A DNA stretch of 49,103 bases, taken from the NCBI RefSeq assembly GCF_013386765.1, contig NZ_JACARE010000007.1, positions 69,508 to 118,610 on the forward strand. The letters run 5' to 3'. Shown here piece by piece: positions 34,334 through 42,667 of this stretch. The stretch is from Pseudomonas yamanorum. Its GTDB lineage: Bacteria; Pseudomonadota; Gammaproteobacteria; Pseudomonadales; Pseudomonadaceae. How positions within the stretch are numbered: position 1 is the first letter of the stretch; each line of letters opens with the position of its first letter. The notes beneath the pieces were generated by a model. The model was not told the origin of the DNA. It saw only the letters and a list, made by a program, of their open reading frames with translations, and did no database searches. The translations under genes were made by a program, and so were the position numbers.

Positions 34334-36742
34334 TTAGAAGTCCCAGCGCGTGGTGAGCATCACATTGCGCGGGGTGCCGTAATAGGCCGTGTTATAGAAA
34401 CCGATGTTGGTGTAGTAGAACTTGTCGAACAGGTTGTTGACGTTCAACGTCGCGGAAAGATGTTCGCTGACCTGATACTTGGCCATCGCGTCCACCACCC
34501 AATACGCTTCCTGCGAGAACTCTTCGTTTTGCGCCTTGGGCCGGTTGTATACCACTTGCCAGCTTCTGCTCTGCCAGCGTGCGCCGCCGCCGACGGTCAG
34601 GCGGTCCAGCGGGCCCTTGAGTTTGTACGAGGTGAAGAAGCTGAGCTGGTCCTCCGGCTCCCAGGTCGACGCCTTGTCGCCATTTTCATCCCGCAGGATC
34701 TTGTGGGTGTAGCCGGCCTGGGCCTGCCAACCCGGCGCCAGCTCGCCGGACATCTCGGCCTCGAAGCCCTTGGTCTTGGCCTTGATGCCTTTCTCGGCGT
34801 ACCCGAGGGACGGGTTGGTCGGCGCAGCGTTGTATTCGGCGTCCGGCTCCGCGCGGTTGGTTTCATGCACTTCGAAGTAGGCCATGCTGGTGTTGAGCCG
34901 GCCCTCGAAGAACTCGCCCTTGAGGCCGGTCTCGTAGTTCTTGCCTTCATCCGGTTCCAGCAATTTGTTGTTGCGGTCGCGGCTGTAGCTCGACGGCATG
35001 AAGATGTCGGTGTAGCTGGCGTACGCGGTGAAGTTGTCGTTCAGGTCGTAGGTGACCCCGGCGTAGGGCACCAGCTTGCCGGTTTCGGTGGAGTCGTCAT
35101 CGCCGCGCAATTTGTAGTTGGCCACGCGGCTGCCGAGGAACAGGTTCAAGTCATCCGTGAGGTTGAAACGTGCCGCCATATAGCCTGCGGATTGCCGGGT
35201 GGTGGCATCGATGGTCCGCGTCGGCGCACCCCAGTCCGGCTCTGGAACGTTGCCGTCGAAGTTCCAGAAATCGATCTGGTTGTTGCCCACAAAAGTGGGG
35301 TCGCCGTAGTCTTTTCCGGTCCAGTGGGAGTTGGAGGCCGACGCGCCAATCACCAGTTCATGGGTACGGCCCAGCAGGCTGAACGGGCCGCTGGCGTAGA
35401 TATCACCCGAGTCGGCGCGGGTGTTGCCGGTGAATTTGTTGGCGTACAGGGACGACAAGCCGGTGGCGGCGTACGGGCCACTCATGATCGAGCCCAGGGG
35501 CGCGTCGTAGCCCATGAGTTGGTGGGTGTATTGGCCCTTGATCACCCAGCCATTGTCGAAGTTGTGTTCCAGGGTGGAGAACGCGCTGCGGGAATACTGC
35601 TCCCAACGGCTCCACTTGGCGCCGTTGTTGTAAGAGCGTTTCACGTCGATGCGGTTGCCGCTGCGGTCGAACAGCGCCCGGCTGCCGGACCAGCCCGAGC
35701 CCTGCGGGTCGCTGTCCAGGTAATCGAAGCCGACGGTGAGCAGGGTGTCGTCGGTCAGGTCGGCTTCCAGCGTGCCGAAGTACACATTGGTGCTGCGCTG
35801 GTAGTGGTCCATGAAGGAGTGCTTGTCCTGGTACGCCGCCACCGCCCGTCCGCGCACGTTGCCGCTGTCGGTCAGCGGGCCACTCACGTCGATCTGGGAG
35901 CGATAGTTGTCCCAACTGCCGGCGCCCAGTTCGACACTGGCCTTGAAGTCTCGCGTGGGCTTTTTGCGGATCAGGTTGATCGTCGCGCCAGGGGCGCCGG
36001 CGCCGGTCAGCAGGCCGGTGGCGCCCTTGAGGATTTCCACGCGGTCATAGATCGCCATGTCGCTGAGGGTCTGGCTGGACGAGTAGGCGGAGTTGCGCAG
36101 GGTCGGGATGCCGTCGTACTGGAAGTTCTCCACCGAGAAGCCGCGGGCGTAGTAATTGTTGCGCTCGCTGTCGAAGGTCGACACGGTGATGCCTGGCGTA
36201 TGGCGCATCACGTCGTCGATCGAGGTGAGCGCGAAGTCATCCATATGCTGGCGCGTGATCACGGTGATCGACTGCGGGGTTTCCCGTGGCGTCAGCACCA
36301 TGCGCGTGGCGGTGGCGATGGTGCCCGGGGTGTAGGAACCAGTGCCTTCAGTGATAGTGCCCAACTGGTTGGCGCTGATCTCGGTTGCACCCAGCGACAG
36401 CGTGCCGCTGGCCACCGGCAGGCTTTCCAGCTGGTAGCCATCGGCGTTGCCGGTTGCAGCGAAGCCGGTGCCGGCCAGCACCTGGGCGAACCCGTCTGTC
36501 ACGCTGTAGCTGCCGCGTACACCGGGGCTGTTCAACCCGGCCACCTGTTGCGACAGGAACGAAATCGGCACGCCGGCGGCCTGGGCATAACGGGTCAGCA
36601 CGTCACCGAGTGGGCCAGGGGCGACGTCGAACGTCTGTACCTGCTGTTGCGCATACGCCAGGCCCGGCACCGCCAGCGGCAGGCAGCCAAGCAACAGTCG
36701 ACTGGCCAGCAACAGGCCGCCGCGAGTGGGGGTTGAAGACAT
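34334..36742 (-). CDS. TonB-dependent siderophore receptor with STN signalling domain (FpvA/FoxA-like)
   Basis: An 802-residue outer-membrane receptor. Signal peptide to about AYA|QQQ, then an STN (secretin/TonB short N-terminal) domain (about 38-100: FDVAPGPLGDVLTRYAQAAG) used for transmembrane signalling, then a plug with TPQSITVITRQHMDDF, DVMRHTPGI, YYARGFSVENFQYDGIP and PGATINLIRKKP. The barrel ends in the expected Phe (TTRWDF). ATG 36742 has AAGGAG about ten bases upstream. It forms a cell-surface signalling cassette with fecR and fecI, which precede it on the same strand. The ligand is likely a hydroxamate or exogenous siderophore; the sequence does not decide which. Confidence 0.92.
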   Translation of the reverse strand: MSSTPTRGGLLLASRLLLGCLPLAVPGLAYAQQQVQTFDVAPGPLGDVLTRYAQAAGVPISFLSQQVAGLNSPGVRGSYSVTDGFAQVLAGTGFAATGNADGYQLESLPVASGTLSLGATEISANQLGTITEGTGSYTPGTIATATRMVLTPRETPQSITVITRQHMDDFALTSIDDVMRHTPGITVSTFDSERNNYYARGFSVENFQYDGIPTLRNSAYSSSQTLSDMAIYDRVEILKGATGLLTGAGAPGATINLIRKKPTRDFKASVELGAGSWDNYRSQIDVSGPLTDSGNVRGRAVAAYQDKHSFMDHYQRSTNVYFGTLEADLTDDTLLTVGFDYLDSDPQGSGWSGSRALFDRSGNRIDVKRSYNNGAKWSRWEQYSRSAFSTLEHNFDNGWVIKGQYTHQLMGYDAPLGSIMSGPYAATGLSSLYANKFTGNTRADSGDIYASGPFSLLGRTHELVIGASASNSHWTGKDYGDPTFVGNNQIDFWNFDGNVPEPDWGAPTRTIDATTRQSAGYMAARFNLTDDLNLFLGSRVANYKLRGDDDSTETGKLVPYAGVTYDLNDNFTAYASYTDIFMPSSYSRDRNNKLLEPDEGKNYETGLKGEFFEGRLNTSMAYFEVHETNRAEPDAEYNAAPTNPSLGYAEKGIKAKTKGFEAEMSGELAPGWQAQAGYTHKILRDENGDKASTWEPEDQLSFFTSYKLKGPLDRLTVGGGARWQSRSWQVVYNRPKAQNEEFSQEAYWVVDAMAKYQVSEHLSATLNVNNLFDKFYYTNIGFYNTAYYGTPRNVMLTTRWDF

Positions 36743-36818
36743 GTGATCGGTGCTCCTTTGGATGTTGGCCAAGGGAAGGACGCGGCAAAACCGAAAACAC
36801 GCAGCGCTGCGCAAAAAA

Positions 36819-37763
36819 TTATTCGGCAGGTACTTTCAAGCGCACGCGAGTGAGCCACGGGGTGTAGGTGCTGACTTCAATCGGCAGGGTGCGCGAGAGC
36901 AGGCGCAGCGCACGGTCGCTGTCGTCAGTCGGCAGCATCACCGTCACGCGCATGCCTTGCAGCGCCTTGCGATCAAACATCAAAACGCCCGGGCGATGCC
37001 GCGCCAGGCGCTCAAGCACATCCGCCAGAGGCTCGTCGTTGGCCAGCAATTGATGGGCCGCCCAGGCTTGCTGCTGGGCCTGCACATCGACACTTTTCGG
37101 CGTGCCCGGGCCGCTTGCATCCAGGCGCACCTGCTCGCCCGGGCCGAGGGTGATCGTGTGCCCGGCGCTGTCGATGCGGGTCGAGGATTCGAGCATCTTG
37201 ACCACGGTGGCGGTGTCGCTGAGCTCGACGATAAAGCGCGTGCCCAGGGCGCGAATGCTGCCTTGGGGGGTGTCGACATAAAACGGGCGCTGGGCGTCCT
37301 TGGCCACTGTCACCAGCATCTCACCGTGCAGCAGTTGCACGCGGCGCTGGCTGGCGTCCAGGTGCAGGTTCACGGCGGAGTTGCCTTCCAGTTGCAGATC
37401 ACTGCCGTCGGCCAGCAGCGTCTGGTGCCATTCGCTTCGGCCGGTGCTCAGATCGGCGAACAGATAGCCGCGCTGCTCGTACTGATACGCCGGCACGCCC
37501 GCCATCAGCAGTGCCAGGGCCAGGCACTTGACCAGCGTTGCCCCATGGCGAGGCTGCCGGGCGCGACGTAACGCAGCGCGGGCCGGCGCTTGTTTGAGCG
37601 GCTGCAAGTGGCCCTGAAGGCGGGCAATGGCTTGCGGGTGCTGTGGGTCGGCGGCCAGCCAGGCATGAAACGCCTGTTCGTTGGCGGCATTGCCTTCGTG
37701 ATCCAGCCGCACCAGCCATTCGGCGGCCTGGCGCAACACGGATTGGGGCAGAGGCTGACTCAT
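36819..37763 (-). CDS. FecR-family anti-sigma/sigma regulator
   Basis: A 314-residue inner-membrane regulator. The N-terminal cytoplasmic domain (QAAEWLVRLD, FHAWLAADPQHPQAI) binds the sigma factor, a single hydrophobic segment is at roughly 90-112, and the periplasmic FecR domain includes DGSDLQLEGNSAVNLHLD and RALGTRFIVEL. It transmits the ligand signal from the receptor's STN domain to the sigma factor. Its ATG at 37763 overlaps the sigma gene's stop by four bases; the receptor gene follows after 76 bases. Confidence 0.9.
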   Translation of the reverse strand: MSQPLPQSVLRQAAEWLVRLDHEGNAANEQAFHAWLAADPQHPQAIARLQGHLQPLKQAPARAALRRARQPRHGATLVKCLALALLMAGVPAYQYEQRGYLFADLSTGRSEWHQTLLADGSDLQLEGNSAVNLHLDASQRRVQLLHGEMLVTVAKDAQRPFYVDTPQGSIRALGTRFIVELSDTATVVKMLESSTRIDSAGHTITLGPGEQVRLDASGPGTPKSVDVQAQQQAWAAHQLLANDEPLADVLERLARHRPGVLMFDRKALQGMRVTVMLPTDDSDRALRLLSRTLPIEVSTYTPWLTRVRLKVPAE

Positions 37764-38275
37764 GGCTGTGCGCACGCATCGCACGCCAGCAAGGCTTCCA
37801 CCAGATCGTTCTGCACCGTGCGCACCGAAACGCCCAGGCGCTGGGCAATCTGCGCTTGGTCCAGGCCTTCGAGGTAACGCAGGATGAAGGTGTCGCGGAT
37901 CCGCTTGTTCATGCGTGCCAAGGCCCGGTCAATCGCCTCAAGCATTTGCGCGGCTTGCAGGATCTGCTCCGGTGAAGGCGCCTGTTCCAGGTACGCGGCG
38001 CAGCGTTCCAGCTCTTCGCGGTAGGCCTGTTCCAGGCGACGGCGGCGGCCATTGTCCATCAGCAAGCGGCGCGCGATGGTGGCCAGATAAGCCCGTGGTT
38101 CACCCGGCGCCACGTAAGTGCCCGATGCCAGCAAGCGTACGAAAGTGTCCTGCGCCACGTCGGCTGCCTGATGGGAGCACTGCACACGGCGCCGCAACCA
38201 GGTCAACAACCAGCCGTGGTAGCCGCGGTACAGCGCATCGAGCGTGGGAGCGTCGGTGGGCGAAGCCAGCTTCAT
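37760..38275 (-). CDS. FecI-like ECF sigma factor
   Basis: A 171-residue extracytoplasmic-function sigma factor. Region 2 is visible (YRGYHGWLLTWLRRR, DVAQDTFVRLLAS, YLATIARRLLMDNGRR) and region 4 contains the helix-turn-helix IAQRLGVSVRTVQNDL. It should direct RNA polymerase to the downstream receptor promoter when the ferric siderophore is sensed. A Fur-like box lies 16-34 bases before its start, so it is made under iron limitation. Confidence 0.93.
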   Translation of the reverse strand: MKLASPTDAPTLDALYRGYHGWLLTWLRRRVQCSHQAADVAQDTFVRLLASGTYVAPGEPRAYLATIARRLLMDNGRRRRLEQAYREELERCAAYLEQAPSPEQILQAAQMLEAIDRALARMNKRIRDTFILRYLEGLDQAQIAQRLGVSVRTVQNDLVEALLACDACAQP

Positions 38276-38290
38276 GAGATAAGTTCGTAA

Positions 38291-38309
38291 GTGAGAATTA
38301 ATCCCATTC
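38291..38309 (-). promoter_or_regulatory. Fur box upstream of the FecI-like gene
   Basis: On the minus strand: AATGGGATTAATTCTCACT, a near-palindromic match to the Fur consensus (AATGAGAATnATTnTCATT) just before the sigma factor ATG. Confidence 0.7.
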
Positions 38310-38436
38310 TAGTGGTTTAAAACTTCGGGCTGCAATAGACGGCACACCAACGGTTGAGAGAGACTTTCCCAGGGTAGTGGCATTAAGCTATCTGCCGCAT
38401 ATCCTTTCTGACATTTAATCGGGTTTGAATTTATCT

Positions 38437-38988
38437 ATGGGTCGTTCCTTTGCTTGGGTCATTCCGCTGTGCCTGGTGGCTGCTGTTGGAGCGGGGTGTT
38501 CTTCTCATAAAGGCCCGCCGCCGGCCAAACCCAAGCCGGTGGTACTGACGGCGGACGACCACCATGCGAAGGTGATTTTCAGAATGCTCAGCACTGAATC
38601 ACAGGTGCATTTCAGCGTTGGCCCGGCGGGAAACCTGAGCAGCGTGGGGAGTGTTTACAACGATGCCCAAGAGCAACAAATGCCGGCGTTTGCCCGCGGG
38701 TTGTACAAGGGGCTGGCCCGCGGGCTCTATCAGGTGCGGCCGTTCCGGGAGACGTTGGTGCCGGCGGATCAGGTGACCGTGGTAGAAGGCGTTGCGAACT
38801 GGCGCAATGATCGCGGCACGTCCTATACCCTGGAAAAGTGCGGGCCGTTGTCCCGCAGTTTCCTGCCGAAGGCTAACAAAACCTATCTGGTGGAGTTTGA
38901 TTTGCAAGGATTCTCGGTGTGCAGCGAGAAGCTTTATGACGTGACAGTGGAAGGGCAAAGGGACCTGGTTTTACCGGTAGCGATTTAA
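38437..38988 (+). CDS. Putative lipoprotein of unknown function
   Basis: A 183-residue protein with a lipoprotein signal ending in VGAGC (Cys21). After a proline-rich linker (GPPPAKPKP) lies a compact domain with two conserved-looking Cys residues (EKCGPL, FSVCSEK) that may form a disulfide. I recognise no family. I chose ATG 38437 over a TTG frame start at 38425; no strong ribosome site is present for either. A second unknown lipoprotein gene follows after 38 bases on the same strand, so the two may be one operon. Confidence 0.75.
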   Translation: MGRSFAWVIPLCLVAAVGAGCSSHKGPPPAKPKPVVLTADDHHAKVIFRMLSTESQVHFSVGPAGNLSSVGSVYNDAQEQQMPAFARGLYKGLARGLYQVRPFRETLVPADQVTVVEGVANWRNDRGTSYTLEKCGPLSRSFLPKANKTYLVEFDLQGFSVCSEKLYDVTVEGQRDLVLPVAI

Positions 38989-39026
38989 TGGATTGACACC
39001 TTCCCATCCCGTTTTCTGGAGTTTTG

Positions 39027-39638
39027 ATGCGCACTTTACCGCTGGTTTTCGTCCTTGCTGCACTGCTGCTCAGTGGCTGCAGCATCCCGTACCAAACCCC
39101 TGAAGCTCGCGCCCAGATACAGCAAGACCTGGGCGTTTCCGGCAGTGACATCATCGACATCTCTTACACCAACTTCTGCAAACTGAAGTACGGCGATGAA
39201 GCGATCTGCCATGCCGAGCAAGGCTTGGCGGTGCTGACCCGCAAAGGCTTGATTCTGAGCAAGTACCAAAGCAGCCGTTACGTGCCGGCCTACACCCTGA
39301 AAACCGCCGAAGTGCTGTGCGGCCATACCGCCACCTCGCGGGAGGCGGCGGAAGCGTTGAACATGTTTACCGCGGACTCCAACTTCGTGTTGTTGCCGCT
39401 CAATGCCGACAAGCAATGGAATGGCGCGATGCACCGGGAGATGGTGGATTACTTGCTGGCGGATGGTCAGCCATTGTTGATTGGTGCGGGCGCGAAGGCG
39501 GTGAGGCCGAGCGGCAAGAAGAAGTACGGCGGAGGGATGATCCCGGGGACAAAGATTCCGTACTTCACGGAGTTTGAGTATTCGGAGTTGGTGAATCCTT
39601 GTCCGGGTGCACCAAGTGATGCGGCCCACAGCGACTGA
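39027..39638 (+). CDS. Putative lipoprotein of unknown function
   Basis: A 203-residue predicted lipoprotein: signal MRTLPLVFVLAALLLSGC with Cys18. The rest is soluble with scattered Cys (FCKLKY, AICHAE, VLCGHT, NPCPGA). No family recognised. ATG 39027 has CTGGAG six bases upstream, which decides the start. It follows the other unknown lipoprotein and is convergent with the GNAT gene. Confidence 0.8.
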   Translation: MRTLPLVFVLAALLLSGCSIPYQTPEARAQIQQDLGVSGSDIIDISYTNFCKLKYGDEAICHAEQGLAVLTRKGLILSKYQSSRYVPAYTLKTAEVLCGHTATSREAAEALNMFTADSNFVLLPLNADKQWNGAMHREMVDYLLADGQPLLIGAGAKAVRPSGKKKYGGGMIPGTKIPYFTEFEYSELVNPCPGAPSDAAHSD

Positions 39639-39643
39639 GTTGT

Positions 39644-40198
39644 TTAAATATCGTTGGGGTTGATCAGGGCGGTCAGTACATGGTCCGCCCAAACCCCGTT
39701 GATCTTCAGATACGCCCGCGCTTCACCCTCCCGTTCAAACCCCAGCCGCGCCAGCAGGCGCGCACTGCGCTCATTCTCCGAACGGTAGTTGGCCATGATT
39801 CGGTGCAGCTGCATTGCGTTGAACACATGAGCAATGCCCGCCGTCAGCGCTTCCTGCATCAGGCCCAGGCCTTGGGCGGATTCAGCCAGCGCGTAACCCA
39901 GGTGACAGGCCTGGAACGCACCACGCACGATGTTGCTGAAGTTGCAGGCGCCGATGATTGTGCCGTGGCTGAATATCAGCAGGTGCAACGCTTCGCCGCT
40001 GGCGGTTTTGTCGGCCATGTTTTCGAGGCGTTCGGTGATGGCTGTCAGTTCGAAAAAGGTGTCGTCACGCGACGGTTCCCAAGGCTGGAGGAAGTCGCGA
40101 TTCTCCAGCAGGTACGCTTGCAGGGCACGTGCGTGGGAAGGGTGGGCGGGGAGCAGTAAAAGCCGGTCGGTGTGGATGCCGGTGGCGGGGAATGTCAT
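39644..40198 (-). CDS. GNAT acetyltransferase, RimJ/RimL type
   Basis: A 184-residue acetyltransferase of the ribosomal-protein N-acetyltransferase (RimJ-like) group. Motifs TDRLLLLPAHPSHA, NFSNIVRGAFQACHLGYAL and the acetyl-CoA region AQGLGLMQEALTAGI are present, with NERSARLLARLGFEREG near the C terminus. It acts in the cytoplasm, probably on a protein N terminus or small amine; the target is unknown. It is the last core-like gene before the island. Confidence 0.88.
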   Translation of the reverse strand: MTFPATGIHTDRLLLLPAHPSHARALQAYLLENRDFLQPWEPSRDDTFFELTAITERLENMADKTASGEALHLLIFSHGTIIGACNFSNIVRGAFQACHLGYALAESAQGLGLMQEALTAGIAHVFNAMQLHRIMANYRSENERSARLLARLGFEREGEARAYLKINGVWADHVLTALINPNDI

Positions 40199-40242
40199 GC
40201 GTCACCTCAATGTGGTGGGGCAGTGTACTTTTCTTCAGGCAT

Positions 40243-40276
40243 AAAAAAACGGCCTACCTTTCGGTAAGCCGTTTTT
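40243..40276. terminator. Bidirectional intrinsic terminator
   Basis: A stem aaaaacggc/gccgttttt with inner tacc-tttc-ggta gives a hairpin flanked by A-run and T-run, so it can stop transcription in either direction. It lies 5' of the GNAT gene and marks the last core-like sequence before the composition changes. Confidence 0.8.
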
Positions 40277-40471
40277 AGTACTTGGTGGTACACAGTCATT
40301 TGAACTGGATGGTTATCTATATGAAGTTAAAGGTATTTTATTGTATGTGGTTGTTGGGGCATACACACAGGCATACACGCTGAACTATGCTGGCCGCGAT
40401 CTCCTGAGGATTGCAGGACTAAAAGCTGGTAATACGATGACGATCTAGCAGCCAACCTGTGCGGGTTAAAA
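40277..40471. other. Intergenic segment at the probable left edge of a genomic island
   Basis: No gene is seen. The stretch is AT-richer than upstream and contains the tandem 12-base repeat gcatacac at 40359 and 40371. It could hold an attachment site, but no integrase and no matching second copy are visible in the window. Confidence 0.45.
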
Positions 40472-41236
40472 ATGAGAAGCTCCGAAAAGGCCAACACTGA
40501 GCCCACGCTACTTCATAACCGGCGAATGATAGATGCCACCGCTAGCTGGATATCCCGATTAGACGATTACCCTGGATGGAAAGAGTGGAATCGTCAAAGG
40601 TTAGTCCGTGCGCTCTATGATGATTTGTCGTCGGAGGCAGACCGTGATGCGGCCCAGATGTTTGTCTTTTCAGACCCCATAAGTCGACAGCACGCGGTCG
40701 TCTACCGATACCTAAGCCTGCAGCAGACGGTCAGTACGCTGAAAGATTGTGAGTACTACTTTCGTAGATTCCCGTTCCATGGGTTGCCTGTCACCCACTC
40801 CGATCATGTCACCTATATCTGCGAGATGTACTTCGGACGCTTCTACGAATTTAGGGAGCGATTAAAAAAATATCTCAACGTTCTATCGGATGCGGTCACG
40901 GCACATCGAATCGACATAGGACGATTCATCAAGCTGTTCGATAAGGAGTTCGAGGATGAGATTAAGGCCCGTCACTCTGTACACCATCATGAACGGTTCG
41001 AAGACCGCGCTATCGATCGCATATACCTAGCCCATGTGGTTTCCCTTGGTCGTTCAGATGACGGCTGGAAGAGGGAGCGCCAAGAGGCCTACCGTACCGT
41101 CACGAGAGAATGGGCGGCTCGTGTGCGAATGCGGGCTGCCAAATTAGATCAATTCATGGAAGGTGTTGCTCAGCTCACATTAAGCAGTTGTGAATTTCTC
41201 GAAGCCCCGTCAGACAAAGCCACCGAAGCCTCTTGA
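40472..41236 (+). CDS. Unknown protein with HEPN-like R-x4-H motif
   Basis: A 254-residue, mainly helical, charged protein with no signal or membrane segment. I do not recognise its family with confidence. The segment ICEMYFGRFYEFRERLKKYLNV and the motif R-x4-H (Arg167-His172) resemble HEPN-domain proteins, many of which are RNases in defence or toxin-antitoxin systems. No ribosome site is clear, so the start may be ATG 40472 or ATG 40526. It is the first gene of the foreign segment and stands alone, followed by 727 non-coding bases. Confidence 0.65.
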   Translation: MRSSEKANTEPTLLHNRRMIDATASWISRLDDYPGWKEWNRQRLVRALYDDLSSEADRDAAQMFVFSDPISRQHAVVYRYLSLQQTVSTLKDCEYYFRRFPFHGLPVTHSDHVTYICEMYFGRFYEFRERLKKYLNVLSDAVTAHRIDIGRFIKLFDKEFEDEIKARHSVHHHERFEDRAIDRIYLAHVVSLGRSDDGWKRERQEAYRTVTREWAARVRMRAAKLDQFMEGVAQLTLSSCEFLEAPSDKATEAS

Positions 41237-41286
41237 GCTGGCCTGCGAATCGAGCGCGAACTCTTGGGGGAGATTTCAAACGTGCG

Positions 41287-41579
41287 GGGGACCCTGAGGG
41301 AATTCTGCTGACACGGGGCATGAAACCCGCGGGATCGAGTTAGTGGGAGGCGTGGGAAGTTACTGAAATTTCAATCGTTGAAATTGAAAGGATTTTGAAG
41401 AAAAGAGGGCATCGTTACCGTACTGGTAAGGATGCCCTCGGATCGCCTAAACGGTAGGGCAAATGCACAGGTGAACTGGAGTTCACCAGGTTCATCTGTT
41501 CACTAAGCTGGGAGGCTACCCGCTAACACGATTCCGCGGGTTCTATGCCCCGTACCTAGAAGAATTCTTCAGGGTCCCC
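41287..41579. repeat. 293-base element with ~61-base terminal inverted repeats
   Basis: Left arm 41287-41347 and right arm 41519-41579 are imperfect complements (blocks GGGGACCCTGA, GAATTCT, ACGGGGCAT, AACCCGCGG, ATCG, GTTAG, GGG match; two small indels). Between them lie three further hairpins: 41367-41385 (aatttcaa/ttgaaatt), 41405-41439 (gagggcatc/gatgccctc) and 41470-41487 (ggtgaac/gttcacc). No open frame fits inside. The form resembles a miniature inverted-repeat transposable element or a structured RNA/DNA locus; no target-site duplication is obvious. Confidence 0.75.
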
Positions 41580-41666
41580 ACCATCGAACCAAAGCCAAGA
41601 GCATGACCCACCTCGCTCGCTGAAGGTGCAATACCATAGGGGCTAGGGGGCTACCCTAATAAAACC

Positions 41667-41788
41667 GTGTTACCGGTGTTACGCGTGTTACATAAGTATA
41701 TAACTATATGATTTTCATGAGTTTACATCGCGTTACACAGCAGGGGCTAGTTTGCCGATATGCGTGTTACATGGCGAAGAGGTGTTAC
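41667..41788 (+). repeat. GTGTTAC iteron-like repeats
   Basis: GTGTTAC occurs at 41667, 41676 and 41685 (exact 9-base period), and again at 41764 and 41782; a variant GCGTTAC is at 41730. An AT-rich stretch (41691-41720) separates the two groups. This recalls binding sites in front of replication genes of satellite phages and integrative elements, but no such gene follows; the next gene is a reductase on the other strand. Confidence 0.6.
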
Positions 41789-41963
41789 ATCAATTAATGC
41801 CTTGGCAGGAGCTGTTTGTGATGATTGCAGCGGGTGCCACCGACCTAGGGGCTCCGTCTAGAAGGGCCGCTAACGGCCATTAGCGGACACTAAGGCCGTA
41901 CGTGAAACCTGAGACGACTCATACAACGCCTTAGATCAGCCAAAGCAGAGAGTTTCTAGCACC

Positions 41964-42545
41964 CTAGATTAAACCCGTTGACTTGGCGGTATTGATTTCG
42001 ACCCATGCAGCAAAGGCGTCAATGAATTTTTTCAAGAACTGAGTAGTTCCGTCGTCATTCAAATTTCCGCCTGGCCCCAGTAGCCTTGTCGCCCCACCGA
42101 TATACGCTTCCGGCTGCTGCAAAAGTGGCATGTCCAGAAATACCATAGACTGACGTAAATGATGGTTAGCACCGAAGCCGCCGCTGGCACCGGGCGATAC
42201 GCTTACGATAGCTGCGGGTTTGCCTGCCCACACAGACTCGCCGTAAGGGCGAGAACCAATATCAATGGCGTTCTTCAATACACCAGGAACTGACCTGTTG
42301 TATTCGGGAGTGAAAAACAGTACTCCATCTTTCGACGCCATATTTTGGCGAAAACGAGTCCAGGCTTCAGGGGCACTCTTACCGTTTTCTTCCAAGTCTT
42401 GGTTAAACAGATTCAGTTCATTGATCTCGACTATTTCTAATAAAAGGCTCGGTGGCGCAAGCGCGATTACTTCTTGAGCAAATAGGCGGTTCAACGACTC
42501 TTTGCGCAGGCTGCCGACAATGACGGCAATCTTTTTAGGCGACAT
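41964..42545 (-). CDS. NADPH-dependent FMN reductase (ChrR/azoreductase-like)
   Basis: A 193-residue flavodoxin-fold reductase. The FMN-phosphate loop GSLRKESLNR and the family motif TPEYNRSVPGVLKNAID are clear, as is SPGASGGFGANHHLR. Members reduce quinones, chromate or azo compounds with NAD(P)H. It lies 122 bases after the SDR genes on the same strand and may share their promoter or have its own. Part of the redox cluster in the island. Confidence 0.9.
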   Translation of the reverse strand: MSPKKIAVIVGSLRKESLNRLFAQEVIALAPPSLLLEIVEINELNLFNQDLEENGKSAPEAWTRFRQNMASKDGVLFFTPEYNRSVPGVLKNAIDIGSRPYGESVWAGKPAAIVSVSPGASGGFGANHHLRQSMVFLDMPLLQQPEAYIGGATRLLGPGGNLNDDGTTQFLKKFIDAFAAWVEINTAKSTGLI

Positions 42546-42667
42546 GATGGGACCTTGATTTAAGTGGCTTTAAAGGGGGTAATCAATTTGAAAAGAACAA
42601 AAAAACGGACGTCGAACGGTGGCCGAACGATGAGGACTGCCCCACCGCCTGGTCATGTGGGTCTGCC

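Larger units (their letters stand above)
41237..41963. other. Long non-coding region with unusual structure
   Basis: No gene of convincing length lies in these 727 bases. The left part is a 293-base inverted-repeat element (41287-41579). The right part has clustered GTGTTAC repeats (41667-41788) and a small perfect hairpin ccgctaa-cggcca-ttagcgg near 41869-41886. Both features are listed separately. Multiple repeats and the AT-rich core near 41690-41720 suggest a former replication or control region. Confidence 0.6.

Noticed and set aside
34460..36736. A 758-codon open frame opposite the STN-type receptor gene
   Set aside because: It is the antisense shadow of a high-GC gene. The receptor strand has a signal peptide, all plug motifs and a terminal Phe, while this frame has none of these.
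40277..40471. A tRNA or tmRNA gene as the island attachment site
   Set aside because: No cloverleaf, anticodon arm or conserved T-loop could be found on either strand.
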